Part shown: in pieces, positions 30,334 through 39,774 of the stretch
Layout: every line of letters begins with the position of its first letter
How positions within the stretch are numbered: position 1 is the stretch's first letter
From: Variovorax paradoxus
Lineage (GTDB): Bacteria; Pseudomonadota; Gammaproteobacteria; Burkholderiales; Burkholderiaceae_C
DNA length: 64,000 nucleotides
NCBI RefSeq assembly: GCF_030815855.1
Contig: NZ_JAUSXG010000001.1
Coordinates: 3,348,001 to 3,412,000 of the forward strand
Direction of reading: 5' to 3'
The notes under the pieces: model-generated
The model's input: the letters and a program-made list of their open reading frames with translations, nothing else
Database searches by the model: none
What the model was told of the DNA's origin: nothing
Position numbers and translations under genes: made by a program

Positions 30334-31251
30334 GTGCGAGACCTCGACCTGACCACCCTTCGCCTCTTCGTCTCCGTGTGCGAAACCCGCAGCATTGCGC
30401 GCGCGGGCGAGCAGGCCAGCATCGTCGGCTCGGCCATCAGCAAGCGCCTCGCCCAGCTCGAGGACGCGGTCGGAACGCCGCTGCTGCTGCGTAAGCGACG
30501 CGGCGTGGTGCCCACGCCGGCCGGTGAAACTCTGTTGGAGCATGCACGCGCGATGCTCGGCAGCGCGCAGCGCATCGAGCGCGACATGGCGGCCTACGCG
30601 GGTGGTGCGCGGGGGCATGTGCGCGTCCTCGCCTCGGCCTCGGTCATGGCCGAGTCCCTGGCCGAAGACGTGGCCAACTTTCTGCAGAACCCCGCGCACC
30701 GGGACATCCGGGTCGACATGGAAGAGCGCGTGAGCCCCGAGATCGTGCGCGGCATCCGCGAGGGCAGCGCATCGATCGGACTGTGCTGGGACGCCGCCGA
30801 CCTCGAGGGCCTGCAGCGGCGCAGCTACCGCAGCGACCACCTGGCCGTGGTCGCGCACCCGTCGCACCCGGTGGTGCACCGCGGCAAGGTGCGGTTCGAG
30901 GACGTGCTCGACCACGAGTTCGTCGGCATGCCCGCGCTGAGCGCCGTACAGCTGATGCTCGCCCGGGAAGCCGCCGTGGCGGGAAAGCCGCTGGTGTACC
31001 GCGTGCTGGTGAGCAACTTCGACGCCGCCCTGCGCGTGGTGCGCGCCGGGCTCGCGATCAGCGTGGTGCCGGCGGAGGTGGCCCAGCCCTTTGCCGACAC
31101 CTATGGTCTTCGGTTGATGCCGCTCGCCGACGCCTGGGCGCGCCGGCGCTTCGCGATCTGCTTTCGCGACGAAGCGACGCTGTCGCTGGCAGCGCAGCTC
31201 TTGGTGGCGCATCTCGAACGGTGCGCGCCCGATCGGGCTGCTGCCGTTTGA
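30334..31251 (+). CDS. LysR-family transcriptional regulator, GTG start
   Basis: DNA-binding regulator of 305 residues: N-terminal winged helix (LDLTTLRLFVSVCETRSIAR, then AGEQASIVGSAISKRLAQLE) and a C-terminal periplasmic-binding-like effector domain. No ATG precedes the HTH, so the start is GTG 30334 with GGAA 8 bases upstream. It is divergent from the lyase/CoA-transferase/Bug operon, with a perfect dyad between them, and is therefore its most likely regulator. The effector is probably the acid or CoA ester handled by that operon; this is inferred from position. Confidence 0.92.
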   Translation: MRDLDLTTLRLFVSVCETRSIARAGEQASIVGSAISKRLAQLEDAVGTPLLLRKRRGVVPTPAGETLLEHARAMLGSAQRIERDMAAYAGGARGHVRVLASASVMAESLAEDVANFLQNPAHRDIRVDMEERVSPEIVRGIREGSASIGLCWDAADLEGLQRRSYRSDHLAVVAHPSHPVVHRGKVRFEDVLDHEFVGMPALSAVQLMLAREAAVAGKPLVYRVLVSNFDAALRVVRAGLAISVVPAEVAQPFADTYGLRLMPLADAWARRRFAICFRDEATLSLAAQLLVAHLERCAPDRAAAV

Positions 31252-31370
31252 TTCGACCGGAATCAGAAACTATTCGTTGGAAGAATCGGGGTTTTTGTTT
31301 CCATTCATGAAACCTAACATTCGGTCTGTTCACGTTGCCATCCTTCCAACGCCATCCTCGAAAGACCCGC

Positions 31371-32270
31371 ATGTTCCGCAGAACCCTCCTCTCCGCTGCC
31401 GCCCTTTCCGCCACCTTGTCCCTCGCCGCCTTGACGGCCCATGCCGCCCAGCCGCTCAAGCTCGACGTGTACAACCCCGGTGCCAAGTCGATGTTCCCGG
31501 TGTCGTCCGAACTGGTCACGGGCCAGACCGACGCCGTGCTGATCGACGCGCAGTTCCAGCGCAACGACGCCGAAGCGCTGGTGCAGAAGATCAAGGCCAG
31601 CGGCAAGAAGCTGACCACGGTCTACATCAGCCACAGCGACCCCGACTACTACTTCGGCCTCGACGTCGTCCAGGCCGCGTTCCCCGACGCGAAGATCGTC
31701 GCCGCGCCGCAGACCGTGGCCGCCATCCAGGCGTCGAAAGACGGCAAGCTCGCGCATTGGGGCCCGATCCTGAAAGAGAACGCCCCCAAGACGGTGGTGG
31801 TCCCCGAGCCGCTCGCCGGTGACAGCATCGAACTCGAAGGCCGCAAGATCCAGGTGGTCGGGCTCGACGGCCCCACCCCGGCGCGCACTTTCGCGTGGAT
31901 CCCCTCGATCAAGGCCGTGGTCGGCGGCGTGCCCGTGTCGGCCAATATCCATCTGTGGGTGGCCGACACGCAAACGCCCGAATCGCGCCGCGACTGGATC
32001 AAGACGCTCGGCCGCATCGAAGCGCTGCGTCCCAAGACCGTGGTGCCCGGCCACTACGAACCGAACGCCGATGGATCGGCCCCCTACTCGGTGGCCTCGG
32101 TGAAGTTCACGCGCAGCTACCTGCAGGCTTTCGAAACCGAAGCCGCCAAGGCCAAGGACTCGGCCGCCCTCATCGCCGCGATGAAGAAGCGCTACCCGAA
32201 GCTGGAACACGCCTCGTCGCTCGAACTGGGCGCCAAGGTCATCAAGGGAGAAATGAAGTGGCCGCAGTGA
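31371..32270 (+). CDS. Exported MBL-fold protein with altered metal motif
   Basis: Metallo-beta-lactamase-fold protein of 299 residues with a signal peptide (MFRRTLLSAAALSATLSLAA, cleavage near AHAAQ), so probably periplasmic. Where active members have H-x-H-x-D-H, this one reads H88-S-D90-P-D92-Y93 (ISHSDPDYYFG). Two histidines are thus replaced by Asp and Tyr. Later possible ligands are His in SANIHLWVAD and VVPGHYEPN. It may bind a different metal set or a non-hydrolytic ligand. ATG 31371 was chosen over an upstream ATG because it starts the signal peptide. The next gene starts inside its last codons. Confidence 0.88.
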   Translation: MFRRTLLSAAALSATLSLAALTAHAAQPLKLDVYNPGAKSMFPVSSELVTGQTDAVLIDAQFQRNDAEALVQKIKASGKKLTTVYISHSDPDYYFGLDVVQAAFPDAKIVAAPQTVAAIQASKDGKLAHWGPILKENAPKTVVVPEPLAGDSIELEGRKIQVVGLDGPTPARTFAWIPSIKAVVGGVPVSANIHLWVADTQTPESRRDWIKTLGRIEALRPKTVVPGHYEPNADGSAPYSVASVKFTRSYLQAFETEAAKAKDSAALIAAMKKRYPKLEHASSLELGAKVIKGEMKWPQ

Positions 32271-32998
32271 ACGACAGCACCTCGCCGGCGGGCGCCACGC
32301 TGCACTACATCTTCGATCCGATGTGCGGCTGGTGCTACGCGGCCGCACCGCTGGTCGACGCGGCGCGCAGCGTACCGGGGCTGTGGGTCGAGTTCCATGG
32401 CGGCGGCATGATGACGGGCGCCAACCGGCGCGCCATCACTGCGCAGTGGCGCGACTACGTGATGCCGCACGACCGGCGCATTGCCGAACTCACGGGCCAG
32501 CCCTTCGGCGAAGGCTACTTCGAAGGGCTGCTGCGCGACACGGGCGCGGTCATGGATTCCGAGCCGCCGACCACCGCGGTGCTGGCGGCCGAAGCGCTGC
32601 GAACGGGCGGCGGCCTCGACATGATCCATCGGCTGCAGCGCGCGCACTATGTCGAAGGCCGGCGCATCGCCGATGTCGGCGTGCTCACCGCGATAGCGGC
32701 AGAACTCGGCTTCGACGGTGAGGCATTCGCATCGGCTTTTGCCCGGCTGTCAGGCGAGGCAACCTCGCGGCATTTCGCCGAGAGCCGTCAACTGCTGCAA
32801 CGCGCGGGCGGCCAGGGATTTCCGACCTTCGTACTGGCGCAGGCCGACGGCACGACAAGCCGCATCGAGATCGGTCCGTGGCTCGGTCGCGCCGATGAGT
32901 GGAAGGCTCAACTGGCCACGCTTGCAGCACCTTCGGGCACTGCAGCAGAGGTTGGCGCCGGCCAGGCGTCATGCGGTCCGGACAACTGCGCAATCTAG
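32258..32998 (+). CDS. DsbA-family (FrnE-like) thiol oxidoreductase, GTG start
   Basis: Thioredoxin-fold DsbA-type protein of 246 residues without a signal peptide, so cytoplasmic. The redox motif is C23-G-W-C26 (DPMCGWCYAA), and the cis-Pro loop is GGQGFPTFVLA. The C-terminus ends SCGPDNCAI, giving C239 and C244, a CX4C pair like the second motif reported for FrnE of Deinococcus. The first GTG (32258) has AAGGGAG 7 bases upstream and overlaps the previous gene by 13 bases. A second GTG at 32267 is an alternative start. Coupling with the MBL-fold gene suggests they share a redox or detoxification task. Confidence 0.88.
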   Translation: MAAVNDSTSPAGATLHYIFDPMCGWCYAAAPLVDAARSVPGLWVEFHGGGMMTGANRRAITAQWRDYVMPHDRRIAELTGQPFGEGYFEGLLRDTGAVMDSEPPTTAVLAAEALRTGGGLDMIHRLQRAHYVEGRRIADVGVLTAIAAELGFDGEAFASAFARLSGEATSRHFAESRQLLQRAGGQGFPTFVLAQADGTTSRIEIGPWLGRADEWKAQLATLAAPSGTAAEVGAGQASCGPDNCAI

Positions 32999-33019
32999 GC
33001 CGCCACGGCCTTCGCGCGG

Positions 33020-34723
33020 CTACCTGCTGCACTGGAAGCTGGCCGCCTGCGATGCATCGTCGCCCGTGTAGCGCGGCCACAGCGGCCATTCGCACAGCGG
33101 GCGGGCGCGCACGACCCTGAACGGTGGCTGCACTTCCTGCTCGGCCAGTTGCAGGCCGGCCGGTGCGCGGCCGCGCTCGACCCAATCGACGAGCGCGCCG
33201 AGCATGTCGACGTTGGCGGGCGCGCCGCTGCCGACATGGTCGACACCGGGCGCGGTGTACAGGCGCATGAAGCGGTCCACGTTGTCGCGGCCCATGCGCG
33301 CCACCACCGATTCGTAGTACCGGATGCCGGCGAACGGGCTCTGTGCGTAGTCGGCCATGTGCTCGAGCATCAGCAGCTTGCCGCCGCGCGCGTGGAAGGC
33401 GCTGAGGTCGGGGTTGGTCGAATCCATCAGCTGCGACACGGCGGCGATGCGTGCGGCGAAGTCTTCGGCGCGGTAGTTGCGCACGTCGAGCGACGGATTG
33501 CGCGCGTAGAAATACTGCAGCGCGCCACTGCCGTAGAACCACGCGATGCCGTTGCTCGGCTGCGGCGGCACCGTCGGCGCGGCGGTGCCGGTCCACCATG
33601 CGTTCCATCCACCCATCGACGCGAAGGCCGGCGTGCCTTCGCCGCCGATGCCCCAGCCGGGGTACTCGGTGACGCCATGCGCCAGCGGCACGGGCGAGCG
33701 CCACGGCGAGCGCAGCGTGCGCACCGCCTGCACCTGCGCGTCGTTCAGGCAGTTGTCGCCGCTCGTGCCCGACGCGCAACGCAACGTGGCCGGATCGAAG
33801 CGCTGCAGGCAGGCCACGGGGTTCGACACGATGCGGTCGGCCACGCCATCTGCCGCGTCGCATGCCGCGAGCACCGCGTCGTGCACCAGCTGCACCTGCG
33901 CGGGCCGCAGCCACCCTTCGCCGAAAGTGGCAATGCCGTTGCGCGTGCCGGCGTGCTGCAGCCCCGTCCAGTTGATGACAGGCACGCGGCTGAAGATGCC
34001 GTCGAAGTCCTGCGGATAGCGCTGCGCCATGGTGAGCGCTTCACGCCCGCCTTCGGAGCTGCCCATGAAATAGAGCTTCTGCGGCGCGTGGCCGTAGGCG
34101 CGCTGCGTCAGCGCCACCGCCGCGTCGCGCACCTTCTTGTACGACGCGTGCGCGAAGTTCACGAGGGCTTCGTCGTTGAGCGCAAAGACCTGCGGCGGCT
34201 GTCCCTGCACGTTCTGGTGGCCCGAGTCGGTGCCGTAGGTCACGTAGCCCTGCGCCAACGGCGTGGGCAGGTCGAAGCGCGCGGCCGGCACCAGCGCCAG
34301 GCCGGTGATCAGCGTACCGTTGAAGCCGCCGCCGCCGTACTGCACGCTGCGCCCGTTCCATGCGAGCGGCAGGTTGACCTGGAACAGGATGGGCGGCGCC
34401 GTTGCATCGAGCGGCGCAATGCGGCCGAGCACCTTGCAGTACGCGGGCATCGCCGGCGTGATGCGCGACGCAGGGCTGGGGCCACGCTCGGCCACGGCGA
34501 GCGCGGATGCCGGCACGAGCGCCGCGGAATCGATCGTCGCCGCGCCGCTCGGCAGGCCGATGGCGGTGGCAGCCACCGGCGCAGTGAGCGCCGCGCAGGC
34601 CTGGGCCGGATCGGCGCCGAGACCGAGCCGCGTGGGGCCGGTCGGGGCTGTGCCGCATGCGGCGAGCAAGGCGGCGGTCGCCAGCATGGCGCCCCCGCTG
34701 AACACTGTTGGGGGAATCGCCAT
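33020..34723 (-). CDS. Tannase/feruloyl esterase-family lipoprotein
   Basis: Serine esterase of the tannase/feruloyl esterase family, 567 residues, expected to split esters of phenolic acids. The leader ends in a lipobox (LLAAC, Cys23), so it is an exported lipoprotein. The nucleophile elbow is GSSEGG with Ser223. The catalytic His is in APGVDHVGSG (His496), and the family end motif RPLCEWPLWPRYTG is present. In most members a Cys precedes the Ser and another follows the His (CS-D-HC); here both are replaced (Ser222, Val497). AGGAGA lies upstream of ATG 34723. It lies 37 bases after livF, so it is probably the last gene of the liv operon. Confidence 0.92.
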   Translation of the reverse strand: MAIPPTVFSGGAMLATAALLAACGTAPTGPTRLGLGADPAQACAALTAPVAATAIGLPSGAATIDSAALVPASALAVAERGPSPASRITPAMPAYCKVLGRIAPLDATAPPILFQVNLPLAWNGRSVQYGGGGFNGTLITGLALVPAARFDLPTPLAQGYVTYGTDSGHQNVQGQPPQVFALNDEALVNFAHASYKKVRDAAVALTQRAYGHAPQKLYFMGSSEGGREALTMAQRYPQDFDGIFSRVPVINWTGLQHAGTRNGIATFGEGWLRPAQVQLVHDAVLAACDAADGVADRIVSNPVACLQRFDPATLRCASGTSGDNCLNDAQVQAVRTLRSPWRSPVPLAHGVTEYPGWGIGGEGTPAFASMGGWNAWWTGTAAPTVPPQPSNGIAWFYGSGALQYFYARNPSLDVRNYRAEDFAARIAAVSQLMDSTNPDLSAFHARGGKLLMLEHMADYAQSPFAGIRYYESVVARMGRDNVDRFMRLYTAPGVDHVGSGAPANVDMLGALVDWVERGRAPAGLQLAEQEVQPPFRVVRARPLCEWPLWPRYTGDDASQAASFQCSR

Positions 34724-34760
34724 CTGTCTGTCTCCTGGTGGTTCTTTGTGAGGGCCGCTG

Positions 34761-35478
<718 letters not shown>

Positions 35479-35486
<8 letters not shown>

Positions 35487-36240
35487 GGGCGTTCTCTCCG
35501 TGGCCCAAGTAGACCTCTTTGACCTTCGGATCGTTGGCAATCGTTTCGGGGTCGCCCTCGGTCAGTAAGGTGCCATTGACCAGGACCGTCATGCGGTCGG
35601 CAAAGCTGAACACCAGGTCCATGTCGTGCTCGATCAAGAGCACCGACACATCGGCCGGCAACGCGGCCACGGTTTGCAGCAGCTCCTCGCGCTCGCCGGC
35701 GGGCACGCCCGCCACGGGCTCGTCGAGCAGCAGCACGCGCGGCTCGCAGGCCAGTGCGATCGCAATCTCCAGCAGACGGCGCTTGCCGTAGGCCATGAAC
35801 TTCGTCTGCTGCTGCGCCACGTCGCTGAGGTGAAACTGCTCCAGCAGCTGCGCCGCGCGCTCGGTCACGGCCCGGGTGGCACCCAGCGGACGCCACCATT
35901 GCGAAGCGATGCCCTGGTGCTGCGACACCACGAGCGCCAGCGTCTCGAGCGGCGTCATCGAGTCGAACAGCTGGTTGATCTGGAAGGTGCGCACCAGCCC
36001 GCGCGCCACGCGCTTGTGCGGCGCCAGCGTGGTGATGTCTTCACCGAGCAGCGTGATGCGGCCTTCGGTCGGCACGAGCACGCCGGTCAGCAGGTTGATG
36101 AGCGTGGTCTTGCCGGCGCCGTTGGGCCCGATCAGCGCATGGCGCGCGCCGCGCTTGAGCTCCATCGTGACGTTGTTGGTGGCCGTGATGCCGCCGAAGC
36201 GCATCACCAGCCCCTGCATCGAAAGCACGGTGTCAGTCAT
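35479..36240 (-). CDS. livG: Branched-chain amino acid-type ABC transporter ATPase LivG
   Basis: Second ATPase of the same importer, 253 residues. Walker A is GPNGAGKT. The LivG-type segments VMRFGGITATNNVTMEL and ARGLVRTFQINQLFDSMTPL are clear. The signature motif region reads FMAYGKRRLLEIAIALACEP, so the canonical LSGG is replaced by MAYGK. This pattern is common in LivG proteins. Walker B is VLLLDEPVAGVP. The start ATG 36240 overlaps the livM stop by 4 bases. Confidence 0.95.
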
Positions 36241-37226
36241 ACGGCACTGCCCTTCTTCTTGCCGCCGCCCAGCCACGTCCATGGCCTGAGCACGCGGTCG
36301 CGCCCCACCAGCACCAGCAGCACCAGCAGAAGGCCGATCCAGAACATCCAATACTGCGGCGTCACGGCCGAGAGCCAGGTCTGCAGCAGCTTGAAGACGA
36401 TGGCGCCTGCCACGCCGCCATAGAGCCAACCCACGCCGCCGATCACCAGCATCAGCAGCACATCGGCCGAGCGGTCGAAGGCCAGCACGTCGAGCGAGGC
36501 AAAGCCCGTGGTCTGCGCCAGCAGCGCACCCGCGGCGCCGGCAATGCCCGCCGCCACGGTGTAGATGACCGCGAGCCGCGACACCACCGGAATGCCGATG
36601 GCCATGGCGCGCAGCCGGTTGTCGCGAATCGCCTTGAGCGTGGCGCCGAAGGGCGAATGCACCAAGCGGCGCATCACGAGGAACAGCACGAGCATCACGC
36701 TCAGCGAATACCAGGCGGCCGTGCGGCCGAAGAGGTCGAACTCGAACAGGCCGAGCACCGGCCCCATCACCACGCCCTGCAGGCCATCGGCGCCGCCGGT
36801 GAGCCAGTCGAGCTTGTTGGCGAGTTCGAGCAGCAGCAGCGCGGTGCCGAGCGTGACCATCAACCGCGTGAGGTCGCTGCCACGCAGGATCGTCACGCTG
36901 GCCACGAGGCCGAGCAGGGCCGACAGCACGGTCGCCACCACCAGCCCCACGGTCGGGTCCGGCATCACGAGCTTGGCGAACAGCGCCGCGGTGTAGGCAC
37001 CGAAACCGAAGAAGGCGGCATGGCCGAGCGAGACGATGCCGGTGTAGCCGAGGATCAGGTCGAGCGACATCGCGAACAGCGCGACGATGGCGATCTCGTT
37101 GACCAGCAGCGAATGCGAAGGCGTGACGAGGGGCAGCGCAAATGCCGCGGCCCACACCACGAACTCGAGCGGGCGCCAGCGCGCCTTGCGCAGCAGGGCC
37201 GAGTCATACGAGGCAGGCGTGCTCAT
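36237..37226 (-). CDS. livM: Branched-chain amino acid-type ABC transporter permease LivM
   Basis: Inner-membrane permease of 329 residues with about nine helices and the family core GYTGIVSLGHAAFFGFGAYT. The coupling region SPFGATLKAIRDNRLRAMAI contacts the ATPases. It ends with a Gly/Lys-rich cytoplasmic tail (GGGKKKGSAV). It starts directly after the livH stop and overlaps livG by 4 bases. Confidence 0.95.
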   Translation of the reverse strand: MSTPASYDSALLRKARWRPLEFVVWAAAFALPLVTPSHSLLVNEIAIVALFAMSLDLILGYTGIVSLGHAAFFGFGAYTAALFAKLVMPDPTVGLVVATVLSALLGLVASVTILRGSDLTRLMVTLGTALLLLELANKLDWLTGGADGLQGVVMGPVLGLFEFDLFGRTAAWYSLSVMLVLFLVMRRLVHSPFGATLKAIRDNRLRAMAIGIPVVSRLAVIYTVAAGIAGAAGALLAQTTGFASLDVLAFDRSADVLLMLVIGGVGWLYGGVAGAIVFKLLQTWLSAVTPQYWMFWIGLLLVLLVLVGRDRVLRPWTWLGGGKKKGSAV

Positions 37227-38099
37227 TCAACGGCCTCCCTTGCGCGTGAACAGGCCTTGCGGCCGCCACATCAGGATCATGATCATCAGCAGGTAGACGG
37301 TGAACGCCCCCATCTTGGGAATGAAGTACTTGCCGGCCACGTCGGCGATGCCGAGCAGCAGCGCGGCCGCGAGCGGGCCGGTGATCGACGAGGTGCCGCC
37401 GACCGACACCACGATCAGGAAATAGATCATGTACTTGAGCGGAAAGGTCGGGTCGAGCCCGAGGATCTCGGCGCCCAGTGCACCGCCCAGGCCCGCGAGG
37501 CCCGAGCCGACTGCGAAGGTCAGCAGGAACACGATGTTGACGTTGATGCCCAGCCCTGCGGCCACGCGCGGATCGTCGACTGCGGCGCGCAGCCGGCTGC
37601 CGAAGCGCGTCTTCGAGAGAATGAGCTGGAGCACCACGGTGAGCACGGCGCACACGGCAATGATGAAGAGGCGGTAGTGCCCCATGCCGAGCAGCAGCGC
37701 GCCGTCGCCGATCTCGGTGCGGCCGCGCAGCCATTCGGGCAACTGGATGTTCTGCTGCGACGAGCCGACGAAGTAGTCGATGGCCGCCACGGCCATGAAG
37801 GCGAGGCCGATGGAGAACAGCACCTGGTCGAGGTGCGGCTTGCCGTACATGGGCCGGTAGAGCGTGCGTTCGAGGAGCGCGCCGGCCACCGCGACGACGA
37901 TGAACGCAAGCGGCAGGCAGGCCAGGAACGGCAGGCCGAGCTTCTGCATCGCGAACACCGTGAGGTACCCGCCCGCCATGGCGAAGGCGCCGTGCGCCAG
38001 GTTGATGAAGTTCATCAGTCCCAGCGTCACGGCCAGCCCCACGGCGAGCACGAAGAGCAGCATGCCGTAGGCGATGCCGTCGAAAAGAATGGTCAACAT
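37227..38099 (-). CDS. livH: Branched-chain amino acid-type ABC transporter permease LivH
   Basis: Inner-membrane permease partner of LivM, 290 residues, with the LivH pattern [20 protein letters not shown] near the N-terminus and KTRFGSRLRAAVDDPRVAAG as the coupling segment. It follows the binding-protein gene after a 350-base gap occupied by a large palindromic repeat, so expression of livHMGF relative to the binding protein may be set by that repeat. Confidence 0.95.
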   Translation of the reverse strand: MLTILFDGIAYGMLLFVLAVGLAVTLGLMNFINLAHGAFAMAGGYLTVFAMQKLGLPFLACLPLAFIVVAVAGALLERTLYRPMYGKPHLDQVLFSIGLAFMAVAAIDYFVGSSQQNIQLPEWLRGRTEIGDGALLLGMGHYRLFIIAVCAVLTVVLQLILSKTRFGSRLRAAVDDPRVAAGLGINVNIVFLLTFAVGSGLAGLGGALGAEILGLDPTFPLKYMIYFLIVVSVGGTSSITGPLAAALLLGIADVAGKYFIPKMGAFTVYLLMIMILMWRPQGLFTRKGGR

Positions 38100-38185
38100 G
38101 TCAGTGTTCCGCTACGGCGTTTGTTTGGCTCGCGTTGCTTTCTGTCGGTTCTAGTTCGGGCGTCTTTGTTCTGGGCGCCGCTGTT

Positions 38186-38442
38186 CAGGGCGCGTGCACA
38201 GGCCACCGGGTACTCCCCTCCGCGAATGTCCCCCGGGGCTGCGCCCCTCCTCCTTGATTTCGCTGCGGGGAGCACCCGATGCCCTGTGCACCTGGGCACG
38301 CGGCTGGTGCGTGGCTGATCAACGACCGCTCTGTGCAACGCTCACGTCGATGGGGTGCCTTGCGCAGCGAAATCAAGGAGGAGCCCGAAGGGCGGGGGAC
38401 ATTCGCGGAGCAAGGTACCCCGTCGGCGGGTGCGCCGCCCTG
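38186..38442. repeat. Large imperfect palindrome (about 257 bp) in the liv locus
   Basis: The gap between the binding-protein gene and livH (38100-38449) holds no gene. Instead the two sides mirror each other: 38218-38235 (CTCCGCGAATGTCCCCCG) is the exact reverse complement of 38393-38410, and 38247-38267 is the exact reverse complement of 38363-38383 (21 of 21). Outside these, CAGGGCG...GGGTAC (38186 on) mirrors the end at 38442 less perfectly. The centre is about 38315. It looks like a dispersed, repetitive extragenic palindrome with several stem segments. Confidence 0.8.
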
Positions 38443-38449
38443 AAGCCAG

Positions 38450-39625
38450 TTACTTCGCCTTGCCCGGATCCTTCACGCCCTCGATCACATCGAACTCGAC
38501 GTTGTAGAGCTGCCCGTCCTTCTTCTCGACCTTGCGCAGGTACACGTCCTGCACGATGTCGCGCGTCTGCGCATCGATGTACACCGGGCCGCGCGGGCTC
38601 TCGAAGATCTGGCCCTTCATGGCGGCCAGCAGCGCATCACCGCCACCCTGCCCCTTGGTCGCCTTGAGCGCCTCGTAGATCACGCGCATGCCGTCATAGC
38701 CGCCCACGGCCATGAAGTTGGGGCGCATCTTCGGGTTGGCCTTCTGGAAGGCCTCTACGAACTTCTTGTTCGCGGCCGAAGGGTGCGCGGCCGAGTAGTG
38801 GTGCGAGGTGACCACGCCGAGCGCGCCATCGCCCATGTCGTTGAGCTGGTCGTCGTCGGTCACGTCGCCGGTGGCAATCATCTTGATGCCCGCCTTGTCC
38901 ATGCCGCGCTCGAGGAACTGCTTCATCACGGCCGCGCCGGCGCCCGAAGGCACGAAGACGAACAGCGCATCGGGCTTGGCGTCGCGCACCTTCTGCAAGA
39001 ACGGCGCGAAGTCGGGGTTGCGCAGCGGCACGCGCAGCTTCTCGATGACTTTGCCGCCGTTGAGCTGGAAGCGCTCGCTGAAGAACTTCTCGGCGTCGTT
39101 GCCCGGGCCGTAGTCGGCCACCAGCGTGACCACCGTCTTCACGCCGTTCTTCGGCGCCCAGTCGCCCATGGCCACCGACACCTGCGGCAGCGTGAAGCTC
39201 GAGCGCACGATGTAGGGCGAGGCTTCGGTGATGCTCGACGTGGCGGCGGCCATCACCACCTGCGGCGTCTTCGACTGCGTGGCCAGCGGCGCGGCGGCCA
39301 GCGCGGCCGGCGTGACGCCGAAGCCGGCGATCACGTTCACCTTGTCGTTGACGATGAGTTCCTGCGCGAGGCGCTTGGTGACATCGGGCGTGGCCACGTC
39401 GTCCTTGATGATGAGCTCGATCTTCTTGCCCGCGACAGTGTCGCCGTTCTGCGCCATGTACAGCCGCGCGGCCGCTTCGATCTGCCGGCCGGTAGACGCC
39501 TGCTGCCCCGTCATGGGCAGGATCAGGCCGATCTTGAATTTGTTGTTGTCCTGTGCGCTGGCGAGCGACATGGAAAGCGCAAGCGCCGTGAGGCCTGCGG
39601 TCTGGATGAGGTGACGTCTTTGCAT
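38450..39625 (-). CDS. ABC transporter substrate-binding protein (LivK/HAAT family)
   Basis: Periplasmic receptor of the Liv-type importer, 391 residues. It has a signal peptide (MQRRHLIQTAGLTALALSMS, cleavage near ASAQ) and the Peripla_BP_6 pattern KIGLILPMTGQQASTGRQIE, VNVIAGFGVTPAALAAAPLA and VDIDA-like ending VYIDAQTRDIVQDVYLRKVE. AAGGAAAA lies upstream of ATG 39625. The ligand is not predictable from sequence alone; the locus suggests an aromatic acid or similar compound. It is separated from livH by the large palindrome, a usual place for differential expression of the receptor. Confidence 0.93.
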   Translation of the reverse strand: MQRRHLIQTAGLTALALSMSLASAQDNNKFKIGLILPMTGQQASTGRQIEAAARLYMAQNGDTVAGKKIELIIKDDVATPDVTKRLAQELIVNDKVNVIAGFGVTPAALAAAPLATQSKTPQVVMAAATSSITEASPYIVRSSFTLPQVSVAMGDWAPKNGVKTVVTLVADYGPGNDAEKFFSERFQLNGGKVIEKLRVPLRNPDFAPFLQKVRDAKPDALFVFVPSGAGAAVMKQFLERGMDKAGIKMIATGDVTDDDQLNDMGDGALGVVTSHHYSAAHPSAANKKFVEAFQKANPKMRPNFMAVGGYDGMRVIYEALKATKGQGGGDALLAAMKGQIFESPRGPVYIDAQTRDIVQDVYLRKVEKKDGQLYNVEFDVIEGVKDPGKAK

Positions 39626-39747
39626 GATGAGGTTTTCCTTGGAATGCGGAACCGGGGCCATTCTTCAACACTTTGCAATATCCGGCGGAGCAGGCAATCA
39701 CCTACTCCGGCCCTCGGCCGGCCTTTGTTGCGCGATGAACAAATGAA

Positions 39748-39766
39748 CTGCGCGATGATCGCGCAG
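39748..39766 (-). terminator. Stem-loop after the Rieske operon, possible terminator
   Basis: Perfect dyad CTGCGCGAT-G-ATCGCGCAG just beyond the reductase stop (39775, minus strand). Read on the minus strand it is followed by TTCATTTGTTC, a weak T-rich tail, so it may end the Rieske-GntR-reductase transcript. Alternatively it may be an operator for the binding-protein gene, whose start is 123 bases further on. Confidence 0.45.
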
Positions 39767-39774
39767 AGTGCTTT

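Noticed and set aside
38194..38667. Open frame across the gap between the receptor gene and livH
   Set aside because: It consists of the palindromic repeat and the antisense of the receptor gene; no ribosome-binding site or protein-like composition.
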